From positions 1 through 12,276 of the forward strand of contig CAZGLR010000101.1 of NCBI GenBank assembly GCA_964526635.1: a stretch of 12,276 nucleotides of DNA, written 5' to 3'. The position numbers were made by a program, and so were the translations under genes. Of this stretch, positions 6,227 to 12,276 are shown one piece after another (within the stretch, counting starts at the first letter, position 1; each line of letters starts with the position of its first letter). This stretch comes from CAZGLR01 sp964526635 (GTDB taxonomy: Bacteria > Zixibacteria > MSB-5A5 > GN15 > JAAZOE01). The notes beneath the pieces were generated by a model. The model had not been told where the DNA came from. It made no database searches and was given only the letters and a program-made list of their open reading frames with translations.

Positions 6227-8068
6227 CTATGGGCACAACGGTGCCGGACCGGACTTGAAGATGTAATTGATGATATACACCGCATCACCAACACCCACAC
6301 TCAAGTCACCATTGGCATCAGCAGCCTCCATCGGTACCGGTGCCGGGCCGGACTTAAAAATGAAATTGATAATGTAAATCCCGTCGGCAACATTAACGTC
6401 GCCATCGCCATTGGCATCGCCGCAGGCAAAGACATCCAGCGTCACTTCCTGCGAGGTATTCACGAACGGATCGGCAACTGTGACTGTGAAAGTATACTGC
6501 GTCGGCCCGACCGGAACTGTCCCCACCAATGAGTCGCCATCGACAGAGAGCCACGCCGGGTAATCGCTGTAAGTAATAGTCAGGACTGTATCGTCGAGAT
6601 CATCGCATACCGGCGCAAAGGCAAAATCATAGCCGGGAACACAGAGATAATAATCGGGCGAGATAATCTCCGGCGGCGAGTTGACATTGAACGTATACGC
6701 CCAGGCCTGTCCGATATAGGGCATTGTTTCGACTTTGCCGGCCTGATCAGCGGCCTTGAGGTAGTAATTGATAGTCGAGCCAAATGTCTGTGCCGGAATC
6801 TGGGCGACAAATGAATCCGGGACAGCCGTAGCAACTAATGGTACACTCTCGTACTGCCCGCGATTCTGATAATAGACTTTGAGCGAATCGGCAGTTAATA
6901 ACGCCCCTGAATAGGGGAAAATAATTGCCGAGACTTCGTAATAGCCGGTATCGGCCGACTGTGTTGAAAGCGGAACATGCCTGATATACAGCATATCGGG
7001 ATCGGGAACGCCCATTGTACGGCAATGGATAGCATCGTCATCGAGCCATGAACCATCGAAACCGAGAATCTGATACCCCGGCATGGCATCGGCATAGATC
7101 TGCAACGCATCATCATCATAAGCATCGCCGAAAGTCGGGACAAAAACCTTTTTATTGAGAATCAGCGAATTGGTATAAGCTGTACCATAGGGGCAATACA
7201 CACGGATCACGGTGTAGGGTTTCCCCCAGGGACCCATAAGCTGCGATAAATACGCCGCCCGGGCATTGAGGAGGGCGTAGCTCGATGATCCGGTCGGGAC
7301 ATCCTTGACCAGAATCGTCTGCGGATCGAGAAATTTCGCCCAGCAGTCGATATGATGGATACCGCCGGATTCGATGTAGCCAAGCACTTCATAATCAACG
7401 CCAAGATACTCATCCATCACAGCATCGACCGCCGAATTGCTTATGGAGTTTTCATCATACACGAGTTCGGTGGACATCGAGACGCCCCAGCCGTTGGTCA
7501 TGTGATTTCCGCCGGTAGTCACCAGCGGCATGGCATAGACCGGCATTCCCCACTCGCTGCCGAGGGTACCCGGGATAGCGTCGTCGAGCGGCCGCGGACG
7601 GTTATAAATATGGTCCACGATTCCGAGATCATTATTGCCATCGAAAATAAACCAGGGGCCATAATCACGCGTCCAGTAGGAATTGGTCGAGGCAATGATA
7701 AACTCGATATTGGCCATATTGACACCGGCATTGGAAAAAGTCGTCGTGGCCTGACTCTGATAATAGCTGCTGGAGACAATAGTATACACGATCGCGTCAC
7801 CGGCCATCTCCTTGACCAGAGAAACCGGAATCCCCAGGGGATAGCGGATAATCACACCGATTGCGGTTTCCCACTCGGCGACTGCCCGAATATCGCCGGG
7901 GGGCGGAGCAGTCTTTTCAAAGCCCTGGCCGATTTCATGGAGCCGTGTCTTTTCCTCTTCAGTCAACCATATCGGCAGCGAATTGGGATCATTCCATTCG
8001 CGCTCAGCCGCGCCAATTGGCGACAATAAGAGAATAATTACTGGGATACACAGTAGCAGGTATTTCAT
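6227..8068 (-). CDS. Secreted peptidylarginine deiminase-like protein (agmatine deiminase family) with C-terminal dockerin
   Basis: Family enzymes hydrolyse a guanidino group (arginine to citrulline in peptides, or agmatine to N-carbamoylputrescine). The ATG at 8068 follows GGGAG and begins a signal peptide, MKYLLLCIPVIILLLSPIGA, cleaved near residues 20-22; longer frames upstream lack it. 613 residues. The catalytic domain (about 60-370) has Asp135 in SYWTRDYGPWF, GGNHMTNGWG at 186-195, His239 and Asp241 in HHIDCW, Asn300 in YTNSLIL, and nucleophile Cys349 in IHCRTMGVP. Porphyromonas PPAD has D130, H236, D238, N297 and C351, almost the same spacing. Arg157 and Arg159 in NRPRP match the PPAD pair that grips a peptide C terminus. 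Then come an Ig-like segment, a cadherin-like segment (about 470-545) and a dockerin (549-613) with calcium loops DANGDGDVNVAD and DANGDLSVGVGD. A role on exported peptides is inferred. Confidence 0.88.
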   Translation of the reverse strand: MKYLLLCIPVIILLLSPIGAAEREWNDPNSLPIWLTEEEKTRLHEIGQGFEKTAPPPGDIRAVAEWETAIGVIIRYPLGIPVSLVKEMAGDAIVYTIVSSSYYQSQATTTFSNAGVNMANIEFIIASTNSYWTRDYGPWFIFDGNNDLGIVDHIYNRPRPLDDAIPGTLGSEWGMPVYAMPLVTTGGNHMTNGWGVSMSTELVYDENSISNSAVDAVMDEYLGVDYEVLGYIESGGIHHIDCWAKFLDPQTILVKDVPTGSSSYALLNARAAYLSQLMGPWGKPYTVIRVYCPYGTAYTNSLILNKKVFVPTFGDAYDDDALQIYADAMPGYQILGFDGSWLDDDAIHCRTMGVPDPDMLYIRHVPLSTQSADTGYYEVSAIIFPYSGALLTADSLKVYYQNRGQYESVPLVATAVPDSFVAQIPAQTFGSTINYYLKAADQAGKVETMPYIGQAWAYTFNVNSPPEIISPDYYLCVPGYDFAFAPVCDDLDDTVLTITYSDYPAWLSVDGDSLVGTVPVGPTQYTFTVTVADPFVNTSQEVTLDVFACGDANGDGDVNVADGIYIINFIFKSGPAPVPMEAADANGDLSVGVGDAVYIINYIFKSGPAPLCP

Positions 8069-8134
8069 AGTCGACTCTCCCGTATGCTCATGCTCGCCAG
8101 CGGCTGGGCGCCGCATATATGCAGTATATGGCTT

Positions 8135-8162
8135 AATATAACAGGAAATGGCAATTTGACAA
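8135..8162 (-). promoter_or_regulatory. Promoter of the secreted deiminase
   Basis: Read on the minus strand: -35 TTGTCA (8162-8157), 16-bp spacer, -10 TATATT (8140-8135). The start site near 8128 would give a leader of about 60 bases before the ATG at 8068. Confidence 0.6.
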
Positions 8163-8179
8163 CGGTATTAATTTCGCCT

Positions 8180-8204
8180 CCGCGGGGCAGGATGCAACCC
8201 GCGG
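8180..8204 (+). other. GC-rich hairpin between divergent genes
   Basis: CCGCGGG (8180-8186) pairs perfectly with CCCGCGG (8198-8204) across an 11-base loop, 44 bases before the methyltransferase-like gene. No T-run follows. It might be a leader structure or an operator; no function is claimed. Confidence 0.4.
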
Positions 8205-8247
8205 CCGGCCTTCGCGTATTGAGGATTAAGAAAAATCGTATCAACCT

Positions 8248-8757
8248 ATGTACCTGAAAGCAATACCCTTGCGTTCAAAATGGATCAGTATCGGTGAAAA
8301 AGAATTCTCGGCGGTAGTCACTATCCCACCGCCGGCGTGGTGGTTTTTGTGTCTGATTTACGGTATTGCCATTCATTTTGTCTGGCCGGTCAAACAGCTA
8401 ATACCGTTTCCCTATACCTTGATTGGGATAATCCCGCTTCTGTGGGGTGGTTTTATAACAATTCAAGGGGATCAAATATTTAGGCGCCGCAAGACAACCA
8501 TTAAACCACATGAGATGCCGTCGAGGATGGTCACCGATGGCCCATTCAGCTATAGTCGCAATCCGATCTACCTCGGTATGGCTGGAATTCTGGCTGGTGT
8601 AGCTATACTTCTCGGATCAATGACGCCCTGGCTGGGGCCATTAGCTTTCTTCATTCTCATGGACCGGGTGTATCTTCCGTTTGAAGAAAAGATGCTGAGC
8701 ACGGTATTCGGCAGCGAATATGATAGCTATCGCAACCGGGTCAGACGTTGGGTATAG
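8248..8757 (+). CDS. Isoprenylcysteine / phospholipid methyltransferase-like membrane protein
   Basis: Integral membrane protein of 169 residues of the ICMT/PEMT fold, which transfers a methyl group from S-adenosylmethionine to lipid or prenyl-type substrates; bacterial members mostly have unknown substrates. About four hydrophobic segments: 31-46, 54-72, 107-124, 127-139. The family signature is clear: TDGPFSYSRNPIYLGM (96-111) and the C-terminal FEEKMLSTVFGSEYDSYRNR (145-164), equivalent to the R-H/N-P-xY and E-E...G-xxYxxY elements around the methyl-donor site. The start is the weak point: the only purine-rich stretch (GAGGA at 8221-8225) is over 20 bases from the ATG. It is convergent with the next gene, the stops being ten bases apart. 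Confidence 0.82.
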   Translation: MYLKAIPLRSKWISIGEKEFSAVVTIPPPAWWFLCLIYGIAIHFVWPVKQLIPFPYTLIGIIPLLWGGFITIQGDQIFRRRKTTIKPHEMPSRMVTDGPFSYSRNPIYLGMAGILAGVAILLGSMTPWLGPLAFFILMDRVYLPFEEKMLSTVFGSEYDSYRNRVRRWV

Positions 8758-8767
8758 TCAATTCCTG

Positions 8768-9238
8768 CTACCGCCGGTCTTTGTGCCAGAAATCGAGTAC
8801 CTCGCCATCGGGCGCGATAATTTCCCAGCGCATACTGCCGGCTTTCACCCAGTAATGGCCACGTTGTAAATAGGGTTTACCGATCGATGGATCGAGGATT
8901 TCCTCACGTCCGGCATAATCGACAATCAAATACTCGGTTTCAAAACCACTGCCGCTCAAGTCGATCATCCGATAACCAAGTACCTCAATCGATTCCCAGC
9001 CATTTTTGCGCATGAAATTCTGTGCGGAATTCGAAAGTTCCGCGCCACTGTAATGGTTCAGGATGACCAGGAAAAGATTGTTCCGTTCGGTATCGGACAG
9101 CTTATCCAACCCGCAATCGTGAAAAAGGGCGGCCTTATCTGATGATCGTGGATGGGTGGTATTCTGCCCCGTGGTGACCGTAATGGGAAGTATGACTACA
9201 ACCGCCACTGCCAACATAACCTGAATCGTTTTTTTCAT
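8768..9238 (-). CDS. Small secreted protein of unknown function
   Basis: I do not recognise this family. 156 residues; ATG at 9238 preceded by AGGAG at eight bases, so the start is well supported. Residues 1-24 form a signal peptide (MKKTIQVMLAVAVVVILPITV, cleavage near TTG-QN); there is no lipobox, so a periplasmic or secreted protein is likely. The mature part has a helical LSDTERNNLFLVILNHY segment (about 47-63), then a beta-rich, aromatic C-terminal half with the phrases EYLIVDYAGREEILDP, YLQRGHYWVKAG and MRWEIIAPDGEVLDFW. A small inverted repeat ATCAGG-ATTG-CCTGAT (9256-9271) lies in its leader and could be an operator. Confidence 0.75.
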   Translation of the reverse strand: MKKTIQVMLAVAVVVILPITVTTGQNTTHPRSSDKAALFHDCGLDKLSDTERNNLFLVILNHYSGAELSNSAQNFMRKNGWESIEVLGYRMIDLSGSGFETEYLIVDYAGREEILDPSIGKPYLQRGHYWVKAGSMRWEIIAPDGEVLDFWHKDRR

Positions 9239-9374
9239 ATCACTGACTCCTGTTAATCAGGATTGCCTGATCATTTATACACATTCAGTGATACCATAGA
9301 TTCATACGCATATCTTCATAATAACTGGCAATGAGTACAATTTCTTGGGGCGAACTCGTTTCCTTGGGCGTCGG

Positions 9375-9380
9375 TATAAT
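9375..9380 (+). promoter_or_regulatory. Perfect TATAAT -10 element before the amber-interrupted ORF
   Basis: TATAAT lies 34 bases before the ATG at 9415; the -35 position (GAACTC near 9352) is poor. Its presence suggests that the following ORF was, or is, a transcribed gene. Confidence 0.4.
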
Positions 9381-9414
9381 GGATATTATGGTCACATTTC
9401 GAGGGGTTCAACTC

Positions 9415-9654
9415 ATGCTGAAAAAGTCAATCACAGCCTGCCTGGTCGTGATCTGCCTGATGGCGCCATGGTCGCCTGCGGCGATAACGTGGTAGATAAT
9501 CCACCATGGGACCGGGTGGCCACGCCCCTTGCCGTGGGTTCCAGCCAAAGCCGGACTGGTTGCATATCTGACGGCATGGCGATGGTCAGGTTACAGATGG
9601 TACACCGTCGACAAAAACGGCCCCATCGCGATTGACAAGATGAACTTGAATTAG
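9415..9654 (+). pseudogene. Signal-peptide ORF with an in-frame amber stop
   Basis: GAGGGG (9401-9406) stands eight bases before an ATG that begins a convincing Sec signal peptide, MLKKSITACLVVICLMAPWS, followed by PAAITW and a TAG at 9493-9495 (codon 27). The same frame then stays open for 52 codons, containing KAGLVAYLTAWRWSGYRWYT and VDKNGPIAIDKMNLN, up to TAG at 9652-9654. I recognise no family. The simplest reading is a small secreted protein inactivated by one nonsense change, next to other relics. Alternatives are a 26-residue exported peptide or amber read-through, for which there is no supporting element here. A different frame (9345-9635) is longer but lacks a ribosome binding site and has no protein-like character. 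Confidence 0.5.
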
Positions 9655-9679
9655 GTATCTTTCAAATAGATTTTATGAG

Positions 9680-10144
9680 ATGGTCACAGTACGTAAGCAG
9701 GAAGGCGACAATGCGGTGCATTGTCGAGCCACCTGTCCGATCGGTAATTATGATCCCGACGGCGAGGCGGCAGAGACAGCCTTAGACGTTGCCGCGGTTG
9801 GTATCAGTGCGTATGAATTTGTCCAGGATCCATCGTGGAGCAAGGCCGGCTGGTTGGCTCTCGATGTTGGCGCCGCTCTTGTTCCTTTTTTGCCGGCAGT
9901 TGGCATTGTTCGCCATGCCGGTAAGATCGATGATGTCGCCAAAGCAATTGGGAAGACCGACGATGCTGTCGATGCCGCCAAAGCGGCCGATGCCGCAACC
10001 GATGCTGGTAAAGCGGGTAAACCTGCCAAAGGCGGAACTTACAAACTCATTGACCAGGAAACAGAACAAGTCAGGAGGACAGCTTTTCGGATATGGTGCA
10101 GTAGAAATAAGATTAACGAAGATATTAAATATATAGTCAAGTAA
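9680..10144 (+). pseudogene. Orphan Rhs / polymorphic-toxin C-terminal fragment
   Basis: An open frame of 154 codons with no visible ribosome binding site. Near residue 21 it has GNYDPDGEAAETALDVAA, the kind of xYxDPDG junction that ends an Rhs core and begins the variable tip. Next comes a hydrophobic pre-toxin region (AGWLALDVGAALVPFLPAVG) and a helical Ala/Asp/Lys-rich linker (KIDDVAKAIGKTDDAVDAAK). GGTYKLIDQETEQVRRT (about 114-130) resembles the start of toxin tips of the form xYxLxDxxTxxVxRTG, but after RRT the frame runs into an unrelated AT-rich tail and stops. So the toxin domain is cut just after it begins, and no Rhs core lies upstream. It is probably a displaced, dead module; no immunity gene is visible. 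Assignment rests on the junction and linker style only. Confidence 0.55.
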
Positions 10145-10208
10145 GCCACCAAATAAAGTATGACATATTATTCAACTTGACAGAGAAGCTTACGCGACAA
10201 TTAAATGC

Positions 10209-10237
10209 TTTATAGATTTTGCAGATGATTATATAAT
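10209..10237 (+). promoter_or_regulatory. Probable promoter of the secreted hydrolase
   Basis: TATAAT at 10232-10237 with TTTATA 17 bp upstream (10209-10214) in AT-rich DNA, 31 bases before the ATG at 10269. A second -35-like TTGACA at 10177-10182 has only TTAAAT (10201-10206) at an 18-bp spacing. Confidence 0.55.
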
Positions 10238-10268
10238 ACTACAGATAGATCAATATTTGGAGGATACG

Positions 10269-11399
10269 ATGAAGTCTAAATTATTGTTGTGCGTAGTTTT
10301 TTCCTGCATGATTTATTCGTCAATAGCTCCATCGGCTGTATCGGCTCAGGAGATCATTCGCATTCCGAGTTTTGACGGTGTTCAGGTGGTGGGAAGACTA
10401 AATATGCCACCCGATAGTTTTAGTGGTAAGATTGTTATCGATGTCCCCGGGACCGGGCCCCATACATACCTAAACAGGCGTAAGATCGGCCGGAGTCTCC
10501 TCTTTAATTACCATGACTACTTTGCGGAGGAGTTCAATCGGCGCGGAATTGCCTATTTCAGTTACAATACTCGTTATACGGAACTGGATACCATACCACC
10601 GACTTTCGACAAAGTCACCAAAGAGATGTTCTTCACCTACACTCCATCTGTAAAGACCAGGGATCTCGAAGAAATCATAAAGTTCTTGAAAAAAGACCGT
10701 CGCTTGAAATCGAGTCACATTATCCTTCTGGGCCAGAGTGAAGGCACTGTCATTGCTACTCAGCTGGTCGCAAACGGTTCGGTTTCAGTGGATGCTCTTC
10801 TGCTTTGCGGAACACCTGCGGATGACGTCTTTTCAACGATCCAATGGCAGTTCAGCGGCGAAGCCTCAATGATAAACATCAGGAAGTATTTCGATACAGA
10901 CGGCGATAGCATTGTTCAAAAAGAAGAATATGAAAACGGCGATCCCAGAGCATTGCAACGGGTCGGGGGGGGTGATTTCGCCACTCTTGATTTGAATGAG
11001 GACTCGTTGTTGACAGCCGAAGATTTCGGCATGCAGCTTAAGCCGGCTCTGGAGGCAATTACAAACGCCGTGGAAAACAAAGATGATGAATGGATATGGG
11101 ATAACTTTTTCCGGATTGGAACGGCGTGGATCAATGAGCATCGCACATTGGCGCCAAACACTGAGCGAATATTGACGCTCGACATACCGGTTTTTCTATT
11201 CCACGGCGAAGACGACGCAAACTGTCCGGTAGAGGGAATTCGAAGGCTGGAAGAAACTGCAAAAATGAAGGGGAAGACAAACATTCATGTCTATACTTTT
11301 GCCGATCACGATCACAGTCTTGAATTCCTTGGATGGGTGATACACGAGGCCTTGCCCGAAGGCTGGCAGAAATTGTTCGATGTGGCGGAAAGACTGTAG
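10269..11399 (+). CDS. Secreted alpha/beta hydrolase with an EF-hand pair in the lid
   Basis: An exported serine hydrolase (esterase or peptidase type), substrate unknown. The ATG at 10269 follows GGAGG at five bases and starts a signal peptide ending at VSA-QE (residue 26). 376 residues. The nucleophile elbow is GQSEG with Ser157; the acid is probably Asp315 or Asp316 in HGEDDANCP, and the catalytic His is His349 (or 347) in FADHDHSLEF, so the triad is in the usual order. VPGTGPHTY (59-67) is likely the oxyanion strand. Between the nucleophile and acid, in the lid, are two consecutive EF-hand-like loops, DTDGDSIVQKEE (209-220) and DLNEDSLLTAED (241-252), each with acidic residues or Asn at positions 1, 3, 5 and 12. 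Calcium binding is inferred from that spacing. The gene appears monocistronic, between the relic region and arsR. Confidence 0.87.
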   Translation: MKSKLLLCVVFSCMIYSSIAPSAVSAQEIIRIPSFDGVQVVGRLNMPPDSFSGKIVIDVPGTGPHTYLNRRKIGRSLLFNYHDYFAEEFNRRGIAYFSYNTRYTELDTIPPTFDKVTKEMFFTYTPSVKTRDLEEIIKFLKKDRRLKSSHIILLGQSEGTVIATQLVANGSVSVDALLLCGTPADDVFSTIQWQFSGEASMINIRKYFDTDGDSIVQKEEYENGDPRALQRVGGGDFATLDLNEDSLLTAEDFGMQLKPALEAITNAVENKDDEWIWDNFFRIGTAWINEHRTLAPNTERILTLDIPVFLFHGEDDANCPVEGIRRLEETAKMKGKTNIHVYTFADHDHSLEFLGWVIHEALPEGWQKLFDVAERL

Positions 11400-11424
11400 C
11401 TACGATTTGATCGTGATATTATAA

Positions 11425-11471
11425 TCCCTGACCTGCAAGCCACCCGGCCATGTTTATGTCAGGTCAAGGGA
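11425..11471. other. Long imperfect inverted repeat downstream of the hydrolase
   Basis: TCCCTGACCTG (11425-11435) pairs with CAGGTCAAGGGA (11460-11471) with one bulged A: eleven pairs around a 24-base loop. No T-run follows directly. It may be a 3' end structure of the hydrolase mRNA or a binding site; function unknown. Confidence 0.4.
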
Positions 11472-11581
11472 TACGCAAAAAGCCCTGTATGTTGTAATGT
11501 TCCTGCCGCGCTCCGTTAACTCATTAAATAACAATTATTTACAAGCCTTCAAAGGTCGGGCATCACGCCCAAAAAAGTCTC

Positions 11582-11616
11582 TTGACATTTTGATTTATTT
11601 GGTTATTATGCCAATT
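11582..11616 (+). promoter_or_regulatory. arsR promoter with overlapping operator-like dyad
   Basis: -35 TTGACA (11582-11587), 16-bp spacer, -10 TATTAT (11604-11609). The dyad ATTTGG-N8-CCAATT (11597-11616) lies across the -10 box, placed for autorepression by the ArsR-family protein. The same half-sites with the same spacing recur at 11987-12006. Confidence 0.65.
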
Positions 11617-11640
11617 AACAATGCCGATAAGGGTATAAGA

Positions 11641-11970
11641 ATGAGTATGGACGTAAAGACCAAACAGAAATATGAGGCCCGCGCCAAGGTGATTAAGGCC
11701 ATGGCTCATCCCTCGAGATTGTTCGTTGTGGATGAACTGTCGCGGGGCGAGCGCTGTGTCTGTGAGCTTCGAGACATGATTGGAACTGATATATCCACTG
11801 TCTCCAGGCATCTCTCCGTTCTCAAAGAGGCTGGCATAGTCGAATACGAGAAACGGGGTTTGCAGGTGTTTTATCGTCTTCGGGTGCCCTGTATATTGAA
11901 CTTCTTCGGCTGTGTGGAGGACGTCCTGGTGGCGAATGCCCGCAGGGGTACCGCTGTCGCCAAGCGTTAG
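11641..11970 (+). CDS. ArsR/SmtB-family winged-helix repressor
   Basis: DNA-binding repressor released by a metal(loid) or thiol signal. I choose the ATG at 11641 (AAGGG seven bases upstream), because the promoter -10 box ends at 11609 and the longer frame from 11497 would start before transcription. 109 residues. AMAHPSRLFVVDEL (20-33) is the family's opening helix motif, GERCVCELRDMIG (36-48) carries Cys39 and Cys41 at the classic ArsR sensing position, and DISTVSRHLSVLKEAGIVE (50-68) is the recognition helix. The wing is KRGLQVFYRL (71-80). Additional Cys84 and Cys91 lie in RVPCILNFFGCVEDV. This form resembles regulators found beside permease and thioredoxin genes. It is followed directly by a T8 run (11971-11978) and by a permease gene 74 bases further on. 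Confidence 0.93.
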   Translation: MSMDVKTKQKYEARAKVIKAMAHPSRLFVVDELSRGERCVCELRDMIGTDISTVSRHLSVLKEAGIVEYEKRGLQVFYRLRVPCILNFFGCVEDVLVANARRGTAVAKR

Positions 11971-11985
11971 TTTTTTTTGATTATC

Positions 11986-12007
11986 TATTTGGCGAAAAGG
12001 CCAAATA
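11986..12007 (+). promoter_or_regulatory. Second operator-like dyad, upstream of the permease
   Basis: A perfect 8-bp inverted repeat TATTTGGC-GAAAAG-GCCAAATA. Its core ATTTGG-N8-CCAAAT repeats the dyad over the arsR promoter with identical spacing, 38 bases before the permease ATG. Probably an ArsR-family binding site controlling the permease. Confidence 0.65.
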
Positions 12008-12044
12008 ATAGACTGAATGAGTCCAATATTGAGGACGTGACACC

Positions 12045-12276
12045 ATGAACTGGAAAAAAGAATGGAAACCGCTGGCCTGGATAGTTGCGATCTTCTTGAT
12101 TTTCTTCTACCTGCCGATTGAGAGTTCTCGTCTCCGGGGTGCGGTCATCGAAGCCCTGGCCTTAACCACATGGTACGCTCAGGAGCATGTCATCCTCTGC
12201 CTGATACCGGCCTTCTTCATTGCCGGGGCGATAGCCGTGTTTGTCAGCCAGGCCTCGGTGATGAAGTATCTCGGGG
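12045..12276 (+). CDS. Membrane permease, N-terminal part (runs off right edge)
   Basis: ATG at 12045 with AGGA (12032-12035) nine bases upstream. The 77 visible residues begin with a short cytosolic NWKKEWKP, a first membrane helix LAWIVAIFLIFFYLPI, a loop SSRLRGAVIEALALTTWYAQ, then a second helix HVILCLIPAFFIAGAIAVFV and SQASVMKYLG. This matches the start of the DUF318/ArsP-type permease family, which exports metal(loid)s or organoarsenicals in characterised members and often sits next to an ArsR-family gene, as here. Only the first fifth or so is present, so the conserved cysteine or other functional motifs cannot be checked. Likely controlled by the preceding repressor. Confidence 0.78.
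   Translation, partial: MNWKKEWKPLAWIVAIFLIFFYLPIESSRLRGAVIEALALTTWYAQEHVILCLIPAFFIAGAIAVFVSQASVMKYLG

Noticed and set aside
7352..8029. 225-codon open frame antisense to the deiminase gene
   Set aside because: It is a by-product of codon use in the deiminase gene, which has all catalytic motifs; the antisense product resembles nothing.
8156..8161. TTGACA as a plus-strand promoter for the methyltransferase-like gene
   Set aside because: No -10 box at a workable distance. The same bases serve better as the minus-strand -35 of the deiminase promoter.
9345..9635. 96-codon open frame on the plus strand
   Set aside because: No ribosome binding site and non-protein-like composition. A different frame in the same stretch has a ribosome binding site and a clear signal peptide.
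11952..11978. Intrinsic terminator at the end of arsR
   Set aside because: There is a T8 run, but only a weak 4-bp CGCT/AGCG stem with a 7-base loop four bases before it. Too weak to call.

Overview
The window reads as about 12.3 kb of chromosome from an uncultured, Gram-negative-type bacterium of the FCB group, most likely Candidatus Zixibacteria or a close relative. The reasons are a secreted protein ending in a type I dockerin with the DAVYIINYIFKSGPAP-style repeat I associate with Zixibacteria, a DAHP synthase fused to a C-terminal chorismate mutase as in Bacteroidetes, a prephenate dehydratase with the Bacteroidetes-like QSxP ACT motif, and several Sec-exported proteins. This placement is an inference from protein style only.

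Layout. (1) 1-299, minus: start of a MacA/HlyD-type efflux adaptor that runs off the left edge. (2) 691-2959, plus: a short aromatic amino-acid operon. A sigma70-type promoter leads to a 41-codon leader ORF extremely rich in Phe and Tyr codons, then a strong intrinsic terminator, then pheA (prephenate dehydratase) and a DAHP synthase/chorismate mutase fusion. This has the full anatomy of a ribosome-mediated transcription attenuator and is the most striking item here. (3) 3109-4419: an MFS permease of unknown substrate. (4) 4581-5752: a zinc alcohol dehydrogenase of the secondary-alcohol (isopropanol) type behind an excellent sigma54-like -24/-12 promoter. (5) 5753-6226: a geneless stretch between convergent genes, packed with hairpin repeats and two matching operator-like palindromes exactly 50 bp apart. 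(6) 6227-8068, minus: a secreted peptidylarginine/agmatine deiminase-family enzyme closely resembling Porphyromonas PPAD in its catalytic residues, with a C-terminal dockerin. (7) 8248-8757: an isoprenylcysteine/phospholipid methyltransferase-like membrane protein, convergent with a small secreted protein of unknown function at 8768-9238. (8) 9375-10144: relics, namely a signal-peptide ORF with an in-frame amber codon and an orphan Rhs/polymorphic-toxin C-terminal fragment. (9) 10269-11399: a secreted alpha/beta hydrolase with an EF-hand pair inserted in its lid. (10) 11582-12276: an ArsR/SmtB repressor and the start of a membrane permease, with two matching ATTTGG-N8-CCAAWT dyads, one over the arsR promoter and one before the permease.

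How they work together: the pheA operon carries three steps of Phe/Tyr synthesis (entry into the shikimate pathway, chorismate to prephenate, prephenate to phenylpyruvate) and its leader appears to read out charged tRNA-Phe and tRNA-Tyr. ArsR and the permease form a likely metal(loid)- or thiol-responsive efflux unit. The other genes look like independent transcription units.
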